Shown: one piece after another, positions 17,406 to 25,822 of the stretch | Layout: each line of letters opens with the position of its first letter | How positions within the stretch are numbered: the first letter of the stretch is position 1 | NCBI GenBank assembly: GCA_963678585.2 | Contig: CAXXGA010000002.1 | Location: forward strand, 2,666,001 to 2,730,000 | Direction: 5' to 3' | Source of the DNA: Breoghania sp963678585 | Lineage (GTDB): Bacteria > Pseudomonadota > Alphaproteobacteria > Rhizobiales > Stappiaceae | DNA: 64,000 nucleotides | Notes under the pieces: model-generated | Told to the model about the DNA's origin: nothing | Databases searched by the model: none | The model's input: the letters and a program-made list of their open reading frames with translations, nothing else | Made by a program: the position numbers and the translations under genes

Positions 17406-18566
17406 TCACAACGGCAGGCGCTTTTCCACGATGCGGGCCATGATCGACGCCCCCACCGGCAACATGCCGTCATCGACGATGAACCCCGGATTGTGCAGCG
17501 GCACCCCGCCCTTGTTGCCGACCCGGCAATAGGCGCCGGGGACCACGGCCAGCATGTCGGAGAAATCCTCGCTGCCGGTGATCAGCTTGTCCGAAACCGA
17601 AACCTTCTCCTCGCCCAGAATATCGCGGGCCGCATCCAGATAGGCTTCCGACAGGGCCTCGTCGTTCTTCAGAACCGAAAACAACGGCGTGACCTTCGCG
17701 TCGATCTCGACGTCGAAGCTGCGGGCAAGACCGGCGCAGATGGTTTCCACCCGCTCGTGCATCATGTCGCGCACCCCTTCGGAGAAACAGCGGATCGTGC
17801 CGGAAATCGTGGCCTTGTCCGGCACCACGTTGAAGGCGGAGCCCGCATGGATCTGGGTCACGGAAAGAACCGCCGGATCGGTCGGCTTCACGTTCCGGCT
17901 GACGACCGATTGCAGGGCCTGCACAAGCTGGGTCGCGACCATGATCGGGTCATGCGACTGGTGAGGATGGGCGGCATGGGAGCCGACACCGGTGATGGTG
18001 ATGTCGAAGATGCTCGCACCGGCCATTTCCACGCCCGGCTTCACCGAGCAGGTGTTCTCGCCCATAGAGGGCTCGTTGTGCATGCCGTAGATCTCGTCGC
18101 AGGGAAATCGCTCGAAAAGCCCGTCCGCGATCATCGCCCGGGCCCCGCCGCGGCCCTCTTCGGCGGGCTGGAAGATGAACACCGCCCGCCCGTCGAAATC
18201 ACGGGTCTCGGCCAGATAGCGTGCGGCCCCCAGCAGCATGGTGGTATGGGCATCGTGGCCGCAGCCGTGGAAGCGGCCCGGGTTCTGCGAGGCGTAGGGA
18301 AGGTTCGTCAGTTCCTCCATAGGCAGCGCATCCATGTCGGCGCGAAGGCCGATGGAGCGGGAGCCGCCGCCCTTGCCCTGAAGCACGCCGACAACGCCGG
18401 TCTTGCCGATGCCGCGATGGACCTCGATGCCCCATGAGGCGAGCATTTCCGCAACGATGGAAGAAGTGCGCTCCTCCTCGAAACCGAGTTCGGGATGGGC
18501 GTGGATATCGCGGCGTACCGCGGTCAGTTCGTCGGCAAAGCTTTCGATCCGGGGCATTACAGGCAT
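17406..18566 (-). CDS. M20 family metallopeptidase (aminoacylase/hippurate hydrolase type)
   Basis: A 386-residue M20D amidohydrolase. It starts DIHAHPELGFEE, has the zinc-site motif GCGHDAHTTMLLGAA, the catalytic-base motif PAEEGRGGA, GVGSHAAHPH (dimerisation domain) and the late GSEDFSDM. It likely cleaves N-acyl or peptide-like amides in the cytoplasm. The ATG at 18566 is eight bases after GGAG; one two codons earlier (18572) is possible. It is the last gene of a left-reading unit with a Dpp/Opp-type importer, beginning 27 bases after the ATPase gene stop. That suggests it processes the imported peptide or N-acyl amino acid. Confidence 0.92.
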   Translation of the reverse strand: MPVMPRIESFADELTAVRRDIHAHPELGFEEERTSSIVAEMLASWGIEVHRGIGKTGVVGVLQGKGGGSRSIGLRADMDALPMEELTNLPYASQNPGRFHGCGHDAHTTMLLGAARYLAETRDFDGRAVFIFQPAEEGRGGARAMIADGLFERFPCDEIYGMHNEPSMGENTCSVKPGVEMAGASIFDITITGVGSHAAHPHQSHDPIMVATQLVQALQSVVSRNVKPTDPAVLSVTQIHAGSAFNVVPDKATISGTIRCFSEGVRDMMHERVETICAGLARSFDVEIDAKVTPLFSVLKNDEALSEAYLDAARDILGEEKVSVSDKLITGSEDFSDMLAVVPGAYCRVGNKGGVPLHNPGFIVDDGMLPVGASIMARIVEKRLPL

Positions 18567-18592
18567 GGTCATAACTCCGTGGAAGGTGGGGG

Positions 18593-20266
18593 TCACGCCT
18601 CCTGCTCTGCGGCAGGATTGAGTGCGCGGAAATTGGCGAAGTCCCACTCCCGACCGGGGGCCGCTTCGATCAGTTGGCGAGTATAGGCATGGCGGGGCCG
18701 GGACAACACGTTGGTTGCCGTATCGTACTCCACAATCACGCCTTCCTGCATCACCATCACCTCGTCGCAGATCTGCGCGGCGACCCGGAGGTCGTGCGTG
18801 ATGAAGACAATGGCGATGCCGAGTTTCTTCTGAAGCCGGTCGAGCAGAGCGAGCACCTGCGCCTGCACAGAAACATCGAGCGCGGAAACCGCCTCGTCGG
18901 CCACCAGAACGTCCGGCTCCATGGCGATGGCGCGCGCAATGGCGATACGCTGGCGTTGGCCGCCGGAAAACTGGTGCGGATAGCGCTCCACCGCATCCTC
19001 CGGCAGACCGACCAACGCCAGCAATTCGCGCGCCCGCGCCATGGCCGCTCTTTTGTCTTCGCCGCAATTGAGCGGCCCCTCGATCAGACTTTGCCCGACG
19101 GTCCAGCGCGGGTTGAGCGAGCGGAACGGGTCCTGAAAGACGATCTGGATATGTTTTCGATGCGGCCGTAACCCACGCCGCGAAAGCCGGGCGATCTCCT
19201 TGCCCGCAACCCGGATCGAACCTTCGCTCGGATCGATCAACCGCAGAATACAGCGCGCCACGGTGGATTTGCCCGAGCCGCTTTCCCCCACGATGCCGAG
19301 CGTGCGCCCGCGCGCGATGGAAAAGCGCACGTCGCGCGCCGCCCGCGTCGGCTCCCGCCGGTTCAGCCAGTTGCCCTGCGCATAGACCTTGCCGAGCCCC
19401 TCCACCTCCAGAACCGGCGCAGCTTCCCCCGCCGCGCGCGCAGGCCGCGGCTGAAGGCTCGGCACCGCCCTCAGGAGATCGCGGGTGTAATCCTGTTGCG
19501 GGGCGCGAAGAACACCGCCCACCGGCCCCGCCTCCACGATCCCGCCCTCGCGCATCACATGCACCGTGTCGGCGGTTTCCGCCACCACGCCCATGTCATG
19601 GGTGATGAACAGCACCGCCGTGCCGTGCCTTTCTTGCAATTCGGCAATCAGGCTCAGGATCTGCTTCTGCGTCGTCACATCGAGCGCGGTTGTCGGCTCA
19701 TCGGCAATGAGAAGCTGCGGCTTCAGGATCAGCGCCATGGCGATCATGATGCGCTGGCGCTGCCCGCCGGAAAGCTGGTGCGGAAAGGATGCATGAATGC
19801 GCTCCGCATCCGGCAGGTGAACCTGTTCCAGAATGTCGAAAACCCGCTGCCGCTTCTCCGCCTTCGAAAGCCGCATATGTGCGTCGAGCACTTCCTCGAT
19901 CTGATCGCCCACGCGCATGACCGGATTGAGCGCGGTCATCGGCTCCTGAAAGACCATCGAGACCCGGCTGGCCCGGATATCGCGCATGGCCTGCGGATCG
20001 AGATCGAGAAGGTTCTCGCCCTGAAGGACGATCCGCCCGTCCGTCACCTCAAGCGCTTCGCGGGGCAACAGTCCCATGGTGGCGAGCGCGGTGACGGACT
20101 TGCCAGACCCGCTTTCGCCGACGAGACAGGCCGTCTCGCCCGCCCGGATCGACAAGGACACACCGTCGAGGATGGCCGGGGCGTCCGCATGGCCTGCGAG
20201 CCGGACGCGCAGGCTCTCGATTTCCAGAATCACCGGCCGGTCGTCGAGATTGCGGGATTTGAACAT
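18593..20266 (-). CDS. ABC transporter ATP-binding protein, dipeptide/oligopeptide type (two fused ATPase domains)
   Basis: A 557-residue protein with two complete ABC domains, equivalent to DppD and DppF fused (as in GsiA). Each half has Walker A GESGSGKS, a signature (LSGGQRQRI in the first, FSGGQRQRI in the second), Walker B LLIADEPTTALD / VLVADEAVSALD and an H-loop ITHD. The start at 20266 (MFKSRN) is six bases downstream of the permease stop; the frame stays open further upstream only as a shadow of the permease gene. It powers the importer formed by the two permeases and binding protein encoded upstream. Confidence 0.93.
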   Translation of the reverse strand: MFKSRNLDDRPVILEIESLRVRLAGHADAPAILDGVSLSIRAGETACLVGESGSGKSVTALATMGLLPREALEVTDGRIVLQGENLLDLDPQAMRDIRASRVSMVFQEPMTALNPVMRVGDQIEEVLDAHMRLSKAEKRQRVFDILEQVHLPDAERIHASFPHQLSGGQRQRIMIAMALILKPQLLIADEPTTALDVTTQKQILSLIAELQERHGTAVLFITHDMGVVAETADTVHVMREGGIVEAGPVGGVLRAPQQDYTRDLLRAVPSLQPRPARAAGEAAPVLEVEGLGKVYAQGNWLNRREPTRAARDVRFSIARGRTLGIVGESGSGKSTVARCILRLIDPSEGSIRVAGKEIARLSRRGLRPHRKHIQIVFQDPFRSLNPRWTVGQSLIEGPLNCGEDKRAAMARARELLALVGLPEDAVERYPHQFSGGQRQRIAIARAIAMEPDVLVADEAVSALDVSVQAQVLALLDRLQKKLGIAIVFITHDLRVAAQICDEVMVMQEGVIVEYDTATNVLSRPRHAYTRQLIEAAPGREWDFANFRALNPAAEQEA

Positions 20267-20271
20267 CGCGC

Positions 20272-21156
20272 TCACGCCTCCCGCTTTCTCAGCCGCGGAT
20301 CGAGCAGATCGCGCGCCGCATCGCCCAGAAGATTGATCGCGAGAATGCAGGCCGACAGCATCATCCCCGGCCAGAAGATCAGCATCGGTTTGATCTGAAA
20401 ATAGAGCCGCCCCTCCGCCATGATGTTCCCCCAGGTCGGGCTCTCCGTTGAGACGCCCGCCCCCAGAAACGACAGGATCGCCTCCACCAGAATGGCCGAT
20501 GCACAAATGTAGGTGCCCTGCACGATGAGCGGCGCGAGCGTGTTGGGTAACAGGTGCTGGATCAGGATCTTCGGCATGGAGGAGCCAAGCGCGATCGCCG
20601 CCTCCACATAAGGTTCCTCGCGCGCCGACAGCACCACGGATCTGACCAGCCGGACGACGCGCGGGATTTCGGAAATGGTGATCGCCGCAATCACCGACCA
20701 CAGGCTCGGCCCGTTGAGCGCGACGAGCGCAATCGCCAAGAGAATGGAGGGGATGGCCATGAGGCTGTCCATCGCCCGCATGATGATCGCATCGGCAGTA
20801 CGGAAGAAGCCGGAGACGAGCCCGATGCCAAGCCCGAGCGCTACGCTTATGAGTGCTGCGCCAACCCCGATGAAGAGCGACACCCGCCCGCCCATCATGA
20901 CGCGGGAAAAGATATCGCGGCCGAAATTGTCGGTGCCCATCGGGAAGGCCGCGCTGGAACCTTTGAACCGGTAGAGAGGATCGATGGCGAGCGGATCGTG
21001 CGGGATGTAGAGCGGCGCGCACAGCGTGGCCAGAACGATCAGGCCCAGCAGGAGCGCAGCAATCGTGGGGATCGCGCCCAGCCGCCAGCGCTTCGGCAAC
21101 GACAGCAAGCCGAGCACGGTCTGCATCCCGGAAGCGGGTTGGGGCGCGCGGTTCAT
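20272..21156 (-). CDS. ABC transporter permease, DppC/OppC type
   Basis: A 294-residue inner-membrane permease. It has the OppC_N-type first helix and PMGTDNFGRDIFSRVMMGGRVSL, diagnostic for DppC-like proteins. The EAA loop is EEPYVEAAIALGSSMPKILIQHLLPN, which contacts the ATPase. The C-terminus GDAARDLLDPRLRK is typical. Start and upstream stop overlap by one base (TGATG). Confidence 0.94.
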   Translation of the reverse strand: MNRAPQPASGMQTVLGLLSLPKRWRLGAIPTIAALLLGLIVLATLCAPLYIPHDPLAIDPLYRFKGSSAAFPMGTDNFGRDIFSRVMMGGRVSLFIGVGAALISVALGLGIGLVSGFFRTADAIIMRAMDSLMAIPSILLAIALVALNGPSLWSVIAAITISEIPRVVRLVRSVVLSAREEPYVEAAIALGSSMPKILIQHLLPNTLAPLIVQGTYICASAILVEAILSFLGAGVSTESPTWGNIMAEGRLYFQIKPMLIFWPGMMLSACILAINLLGDAARDLLDPRLRKREA

Positions 21157-22097
21157 CAGTATCGGATTCTCGGATCAATGAGGCTGTAGGAGAGGTCGAT
21201 CACGAGATTGACCAGCACATAGAGCGCGCTCATCAGGAGAATGACCCCCTGAATGACCGGATAGTCGCGCGCAAGAATGGCGTCGACGGTCAGCCGCCCG
21301 AGACCGGGAATGTTGAAGACGGTTTCCGTCACCACCACCCCGCCGATGAGCAGCGCAAAGCCGGAGCCGATGACGGTGAGGATCGGCACCGCCGCGTTTC
21401 TCAGGCCATGGCGGAAGAGAACGAAACGCTCCTTCACCCCCTTGGCGCGTGCGGTGCGAATGTAATCCTCGCCCAGAACCTCCAGCAGGCTTGCCCGCGT
21501 CATGCGCGCGATCAGCGCCACATAAATGGCGGCGAGCGTCAGGCACGGCAGGGTCGCGCGGGCGAGGAACTTGCCGAAATCCTCGCCCGGTGCGGTGTAG
21601 CCCTGCACCGGCAGCCAGCGCAGATGGATGGAGAAGACCTGTATCAGCACATAGCCGATGACGAAAACCGGCACCGAGAACCCCAGCACCGAAAAGCTCA
21701 TCACCGCATAGTCCACCCAGGACCGGTGCCGCCAGGCGGCGACCACGCCAATCGGCACCGCGATCGCGACGGAGAGCAGGATCGTCAGGGTGGCGATATT
21801 GAGGGTCGGCCAGATGCGCTGGCCGATCATCTGGGTCACGGGCGTGTTGGAAATGAGCGAGATGCCCAGATCGCCCTGCAACAAGCGGCCCACCCACGTG
21901 ACGAACTGTACGGGCAGCGGTTCGTTGAGCCCCAGCGAGGCGCGGATTTTCTCAAGCTGGGCGGGCGTCGCCGCATCGCCTGCAAGGATCGCCGCCGGAT
22001 CGCCGGGCGTCAGCCGCAGCAACAAGAAGACGAACACCGCCACGATCGCCATGACCGGGACAACCGCCAGAGTTCGTCTCACGATATAGCCAATCAT
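21156..22097 (-). CDS. ABC transporter permease, DppB/OppB type
   Basis: A 313-residue permease beginning MIGYIVRRTLAVVPVM, the standard DppB opening with RLTPGDPAAILAGD after the first helix. The EAA loop is GEDYIRTARAKGVKERFVLFRHGLRN, and the protein ends DLSYSLIDPRIRY. The ATG at 22097 with AGG just upstream is preferred over a TTG seven codons earlier. It pairs with the DppC-type subunit as the channel. It lies about 230 bases downstream of the binding-protein gene, with a repeat element in between. Confidence 0.93.
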   Translation of the reverse strand: MIGYIVRRTLAVVPVMAIVAVFVFLLLRLTPGDPAAILAGDAATPAQLEKIRASLGLNEPLPVQFVTWVGRLLQGDLGISLISNTPVTQMIGQRIWPTLNIATLTILLSVAIAVPIGVVAAWRHRSWVDYAVMSFSVLGFSVPVFVIGYVLIQVFSIHLRWLPVQGYTAPGEDFGKFLARATLPCLTLAAIYVALIARMTRASLLEVLGEDYIRTARAKGVKERFVLFRHGLRNAAVPILTVIGSGFALLIGGVVVTETVFNIPGLGRLTVDAILARDYPVIQGVILLMSALYVLVNLVIDLSYSLIDPRIRY

Positions 22098-22229
22098 CGA
22101 CCTGTTGGTCCTCGGCAAGGCGACAACGCATGAGGGGATACAAGAAGGGTGCGCGCCCTATCCTCTAACCAGAAAAGACCGCACCGATAAAGGTCGCAAC
22201 CGCGAACTTCGTCCTGTCTGACGGATTTG

Positions 22230-22263
22230 CCTGCGCGAGCAGGCGTCTCGAAGGATAGGCCAC
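22230..22263 (+). repeat. Partial copy of a palindromic intergenic repeat
   Basis: The stretch holds a CCTGC-GCGA-GCAGG hairpin followed by GCGTCTCGAAGGATAGGCCAC. The second part matches, with one difference, the right half of the repeat at 35122-35172. The left half (GTCATCCTGAGG) is missing. It sits in the gap between the binding-protein gene and the permease genes, where it could act as an mRNA-stabilising or processing hairpin. Confidence 0.65.
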
Positions 22264-22329
22264 ACGGCACAAGCCCGGCCACACCGCACAAGCCCGCCCC
22301 CGGTAGGCCCTCCGCGCAGATCCGCGCCC

Positions 22330-23976
22330 CTACTCCACCTTGTCCATGCCCCAGAACACCGGCACCGGCGAGGGGATCATGTCGACGAGCTTGCTGCTGC
22401 GCCCCTGCGGCGAGAGCAGCTGGCCGAGCGGGATGTAGTTGACCACATCCAGCGCATGCGCCTGGATCTCCTGGGCCACCGCCTTCTGCTCTTCCAGCGT
22501 ACGGGCCGCGATATAGTCCTTGCGCAGAGCTTCCAGCGTCTCGTCCGTGGGCCAGCCGAACCACGCATCCTCCCCGCGCCCGTTGAGCATGGGGTTGATC
22601 AGCGGCGTGCCGATTTCCGGCACCGACCAGTTGGTGAAGAACAGGTTCCAGCCGCCCTCGGAAGGCTTGGCCCGGCTGGCGCGCCGGGCAACCAGCGTCT
22701 GCCAGTCCATCGCCTGCATGTCGACGGTGAACCCCGCCGCGCGCAGCGCCTGCGCCGCCACGATGGGCTGGACGGCGATCATCGGAATGTTCGTCGGCTG
22801 CATGAGAACGACCGGCGTACCGTCGTAATCGCTTTCTGCCAGAAGCTTCTTCGCACCCGCGATATCGCCGCCCGTGATCAGCGTCTCCGCGCCGCTCTCG
22901 TCCTCAAGCGGCATGCCGCAGCCGAAGATCGCGCCGCAGATCCGGTAATAGGCAGGTTCCCCGATCAGCGTGCCTAAGATGTCCTGCTGGCTCAGCGCCA
23001 TCATCGCCGCTTTGCGGATCTTCACGTCATCGAAGGGCGGATAGAGGAAATTCATCCGGCCGATGGCCTGAAAGCCCAGCGGATCGCGAACTTCCGTCAC
23101 CACGTTGTCATGCCCCTGAAGGATCGGCAGCAGATCGACCGGGATCTGCTCCACGTAGTCCACCTCGCCCGCAAGCAGCGCGTTGATGGAGGTCATCGCG
23201 TCGGGCATGGTCACCCAGGTCACCTTGTCGACATGCACGACCTTGCCGCCCGCCATCCAGCTTGCAGGTTCCGGACGCGGCACGTAGCCCTCGAATTTTT
23301 CGTAGGTGACCCGGACGCCCGGCTGGTATTCGCTCTCCACGAACTTGAACGGGCCGGAGCCGATGAAATCGGTAATCGCCTCTTCCGCCGGGGTCGCGGC
23401 CACGCGCGCGGGCATGATGAAGGGCGGGATCGCCGACTGCTTGGCCAGCGTGTCGATCAGCGGCGCGTAAGGCTCCTTCAGCGTCCACACGAGCGTCTTG
23501 TCGCCCTGCGCCTCAAGGCTCGCGGTCACGTCGAAAATGAGCTGGCCGCCGGAATCGCGCGTGCCCCAGCGCTTCAGCGAGGCAATCGCGTCGGCTGCCG
23601 TCACCGGCGCGCCGTCATGGAACACCAGGCCGTCGCGCAGCGTGAACGTATAGACGAGCCCGTCGTCGGAAATCGTCCAGTCGGCCATCTGCGGACGGGC
23701 GGTGAACGTGTCGTCCTGCGCGACCAGCACGTCATAGATCATATAGGCGTGGTCGCGCACGATATGCGCCGTGGTGATGATCGGATCGAGGCTGCGCAGG
23801 CCGGAATTCATCACCGCGGTGACGACCTTTTCCCCTGCACTTGCCGCCTGCGCGCAAACCCCGCTCAGCATGGTCGCAGCGATCAGCCCCGCAGCGAGCC
23901 TCCGCACCATCCCTCGCAGAGAACGCCCCCCGACCAGACCCGCCTTTGCCTGACACCTGTCCATATCACTCACCAT
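22330..23976 (-). CDS. ABC transporter substrate-binding protein, family 5 (peptide/opine type)
   Basis: A 548-residue periplasmic solute-binding protein of the DppA/OppA family. The ATG at 23976 has GAGG six bases upstream. A basic stretch is followed by a hydrophobic signal core ending CAQAASAGEK. Family features are the early SGLRSLDPIITTAHI, LRDGLVFHDGAPVTAADAIASLKRW, FIGSGPFKFVE and the late LVDMIPSPVPVFWG. It is the first gene of the importer unit, separated from the permeases by about 230 bases containing a repeat, which may allow higher expression of the receptor. Ligand unknown; peptides or N-acyl amino acids fit the M20 enzyme at the end of the unit. Confidence 0.92.
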   Translation of the reverse strand: MVSDMDRCQAKAGLVGGRSLRGMVRRLAAGLIAATMLSGVCAQAASAGEKVVTAVMNSGLRSLDPIITTAHIVRDHAYMIYDVLVAQDDTFTARPQMADWTISDDGLVYTFTLRDGLVFHDGAPVTAADAIASLKRWGTRDSGGQLIFDVTASLEAQGDKTLVWTLKEPYAPLIDTLAKQSAIPPFIMPARVAATPAEEAITDFIGSGPFKFVESEYQPGVRVTYEKFEGYVPRPEPASWMAGGKVVHVDKVTWVTMPDAMTSINALLAGEVDYVEQIPVDLLPILQGHDNVVTEVRDPLGFQAIGRMNFLYPPFDDVKIRKAAMMALSQQDILGTLIGEPAYYRICGAIFGCGMPLEDESGAETLITGGDIAGAKKLLAESDYDGTPVVLMQPTNIPMIAVQPIVAAQALRAAGFTVDMQAMDWQTLVARRASRAKPSEGGWNLFFTNWSVPEIGTPLINPMLNGRGEDAWFGWPTDETLEALRKDYIAARTLEEQKAVAQEIQAHALDVVNYIPLGQLLSPQGRSSKLVDMIPSPVPVFWGMDKVE

Positions 23977-24339
23977 TATGTTCCTCATACCGAGTGAGGT
24001 GGCTTGCGCCGTCCCTGCAGAAAATACCACCCCCCTTACTGCCGCAGGCGGCCGTAGTTCCGCAAACGACCGATCCCGGAACGGGAGCTGCAAGGCCCGC
24101 AGACTTGCAGACCGCAAGGATCCCGGCAATCGATTCGCCACCGAAATCGGGCCGCCCCCTGTCGTGCGCAGCAAAAGGCGCGGCGACAACACGCGCAACC
24201 GGCACCAAAGGCCCTCAAGACAACCGTCCGTCACACCGGCTATGCTCCGCACATCTTTGCTATCCCGCATCACCCCGCCCCCGCGCGCAGATCCGTCAGG
24301 CCCCGCGCGCAGACCCGACAGGACGGAGCATTCGGCCCC
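23977..24339. promoter_or_regulatory. Divergent region between ABC importer and fds lysR gene
   Basis: No credible gene is seen here. Promoters for the left-reading binding-protein gene and the right-reading lysR gene must lie here. Near its right end is a 22-base tandem repeat, listed separately. Confidence 0.45.
24279..24322. repeat. Two tandem 22-base repeats just before the fds lysR gene
   Basis: Two adjacent 22-base units (24279-24300 and 24301-24322) both start CCCCGCGCGCAGA and end CAGG, matching at 20 of 22 bases. They end 17 bases before the lysR start codon. A period of two helical turns in this position could form a binding site for autoregulation, but simple duplication is equally possible. 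Confidence 0.5.
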
Positions 24340-25224
24340 ATGATCGACAAGCTTGAAATGTTCATCGCCCTGGCGAAACAACGGCATTTTGGCCACGCGG
24401 CAGAAGAATGCCGCGTTACCCAGCCAACGCTTTCCGCCGCCATCAAGCAGTTGGAGGATCATCTCGGCGTCATGCTCGTCCAGCGTGGCTCGCGTTTTCA
24501 GGGCCTGACGCCGGAAGGCATGCGGGTGCTGGAATGGGCCCGACGCATCGTCGGCGACAGCCGCGCCATGCAGGAGGAAATGCAGGCCGCCCGCTTCGGG
24601 CTCACCGGGTCCGTGCGCATCGCCGCGGTTCCAACAGCCCTCACCATGGTCAGGGATCTGACCGCCCCCTTCTGCGCCCGCCACCCGGATGTGCGCGTCA
24701 CCGTTCTGGCGCGCTCCTCGGTGGAAATCCTCTCCCTCGTCGTCAATCTGGAGGTCGATGCCGGGATCACCTATCTCGACAACGAACCGCTGGGGCGGAT
24801 GACCACGGTCCCCCTCTACAAGGAGCATTATTCCTTCATCACCACCGAGGGCGGCCCGTTCCCGGACAAGGAAAGCGTCACATGGGCAGAGGCGTCCAGT
24901 GCTCCTTTGTGCCTCTTGACCGAAAGCATGCAGAACCGGCGGATCATCGAGAAACAGCTGAGTGACGCAGGGGTAACAGCGTCACCGACACTGGAGTCCG
25001 ATAGCATCATTGCCCTTTTTACGCACATTCAGACTGGCAAATGGTCGAGCATAATGCCCTCCCGGCTCGCAGAGACCTTCTCCCACATGCCCGGCCTGCG
25101 CTCGCTGCCAATCCGCAACCCGCGCGCCTCCCATACCATTGGTATTGTTGCGAATTTCCGTGAGCCGCACACCCCTGCAATCTCGGCATTATTACAGCAG
25201 GCGCGAGCGATCTCGGCCCTGTGA
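24340..25224 (+). CDS. LysR family regulator of the formate dehydrogenase operon
   Basis: A 294-residue LysR regulator. The N-terminal helix-turn-helix reads HFGHAAEECRVTQPTLSAAIKQLEDHLG. The effector domain begins near residue 90 (GSVRIAAVPTALTMVRDL). It precedes fdsG by 118 bases in the same direction, an arrangement shared with fds operons of other proteobacteria, where such a LysR protein (FdsR type) responds to formate. I infer that it controls fdsGBAD. The divergent ABC importer could be a second target but nothing shows this. Confidence 0.9.
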   Translation: MIDKLEMFIALAKQRHFGHAAEECRVTQPTLSAAIKQLEDHLGVMLVQRGSRFQGLTPEGMRVLEWARRIVGDSRAMQEEMQAARFGLTGSVRIAAVPTALTMVRDLTAPFCARHPDVRVTVLARSSVEILSLVVNLEVDAGITYLDNEPLGRMTTVPLYKEHYSFITTEGGPFPDKESVTWAEASSAPLCLLTESMQNRRIIEKQLSDAGVTASPTLESDSIIALFTHIQTGKWSSIMPSRLAETFSHMPGLRSLPIRNPRASHTIGIVANFREPHTPAISALLQQARAISAL

Positions 25225-25342
25225 CGTTCGGCTTGATAGATATGTGCAATCGCTCAACGGCACGGCTTTATTGAACGAGCCTGCGGCGCACCGGCATATT
25301 CCGGGAAAATATCACATAATCGACAAGTACCGGAGACGCCCC

Positions 25343-25822
25343 ATGCTGCATCAGAACCCGACGGATCGGGTCACTCAACGTGTGACCGAAATCGTTGCTG
25401 ATCACGCAGATCGAGAGGGTCCGCTGTTGCCGATCCTGCATGACGTACAGGAAGAATTCGGCCACATACCGGAGGAGGCGGTGGTCGCAATCGCCGGGAT
25501 CCTGAACCTCTCGCGCGCCGAAGTGCATGGGGTGGTGAGCTTCTATCATGATTTCCGCGCCCGGCCCGCAGGCCGCCATGTGATCAAGATCTGCCGGGCG
25601 GAGGCCTGCCAGTCCATGGGCGGCGAGGCCCTGTCGGAGCGCGCCCGTGCGCTGCTCGGGATCGGCTGGAACGAGACAACCGCCGACGGCGCGGTGACGC
25701 TCGAAGCCGTCTATTGCCTCGGCCTGTGCGCCTGCGCACCGGCTGCCACCGTCGACGGCAAGCTTGTCGCCAAGCTCGATGAAAAACGAATTGACGCCAT
25801 TGTTGAGGAGGTACGCGCATGA
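25343..25822 (+). CDS. fdsG: NAD-dependent formate dehydrogenase gamma subunit (FdsG, NuoE-like)
   Basis: A 159-residue homologue of the 24-kDa complex I subunit, carrying one [2Fe-2S] cluster. The ligands are Cys84 and Cys89 (KICRAEAC) and Cys125 and Cys129 (YCLGLCAC). The ATG at 25343 has GGAG seven bases upstream; the frame is open further upstream without family similarity. With FdsB it forms the NADH-producing module of the soluble Mo formate dehydrogenase. It overlaps fdsB by four bases (ATGA). Confidence 0.95.
   Translation: MLHQNPTDRVTQRVTEIVADHADREGPLLPILHDVQEEFGHIPEEAVVAIAGILNLSRAEVHGVVSFYHDFRARPAGRHVIKICRAEACQSMGGEALSERARALLGIGWNETTADGAVTLEAVYCLGLCACAPAATVDGKLVAKLDEKRIDAIVEEVRA

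Noticed and set aside
24279..24322. A CRISPR array start
   Set aside because: Only two adjacent units without spacers and no cas genes anywhere in the window.
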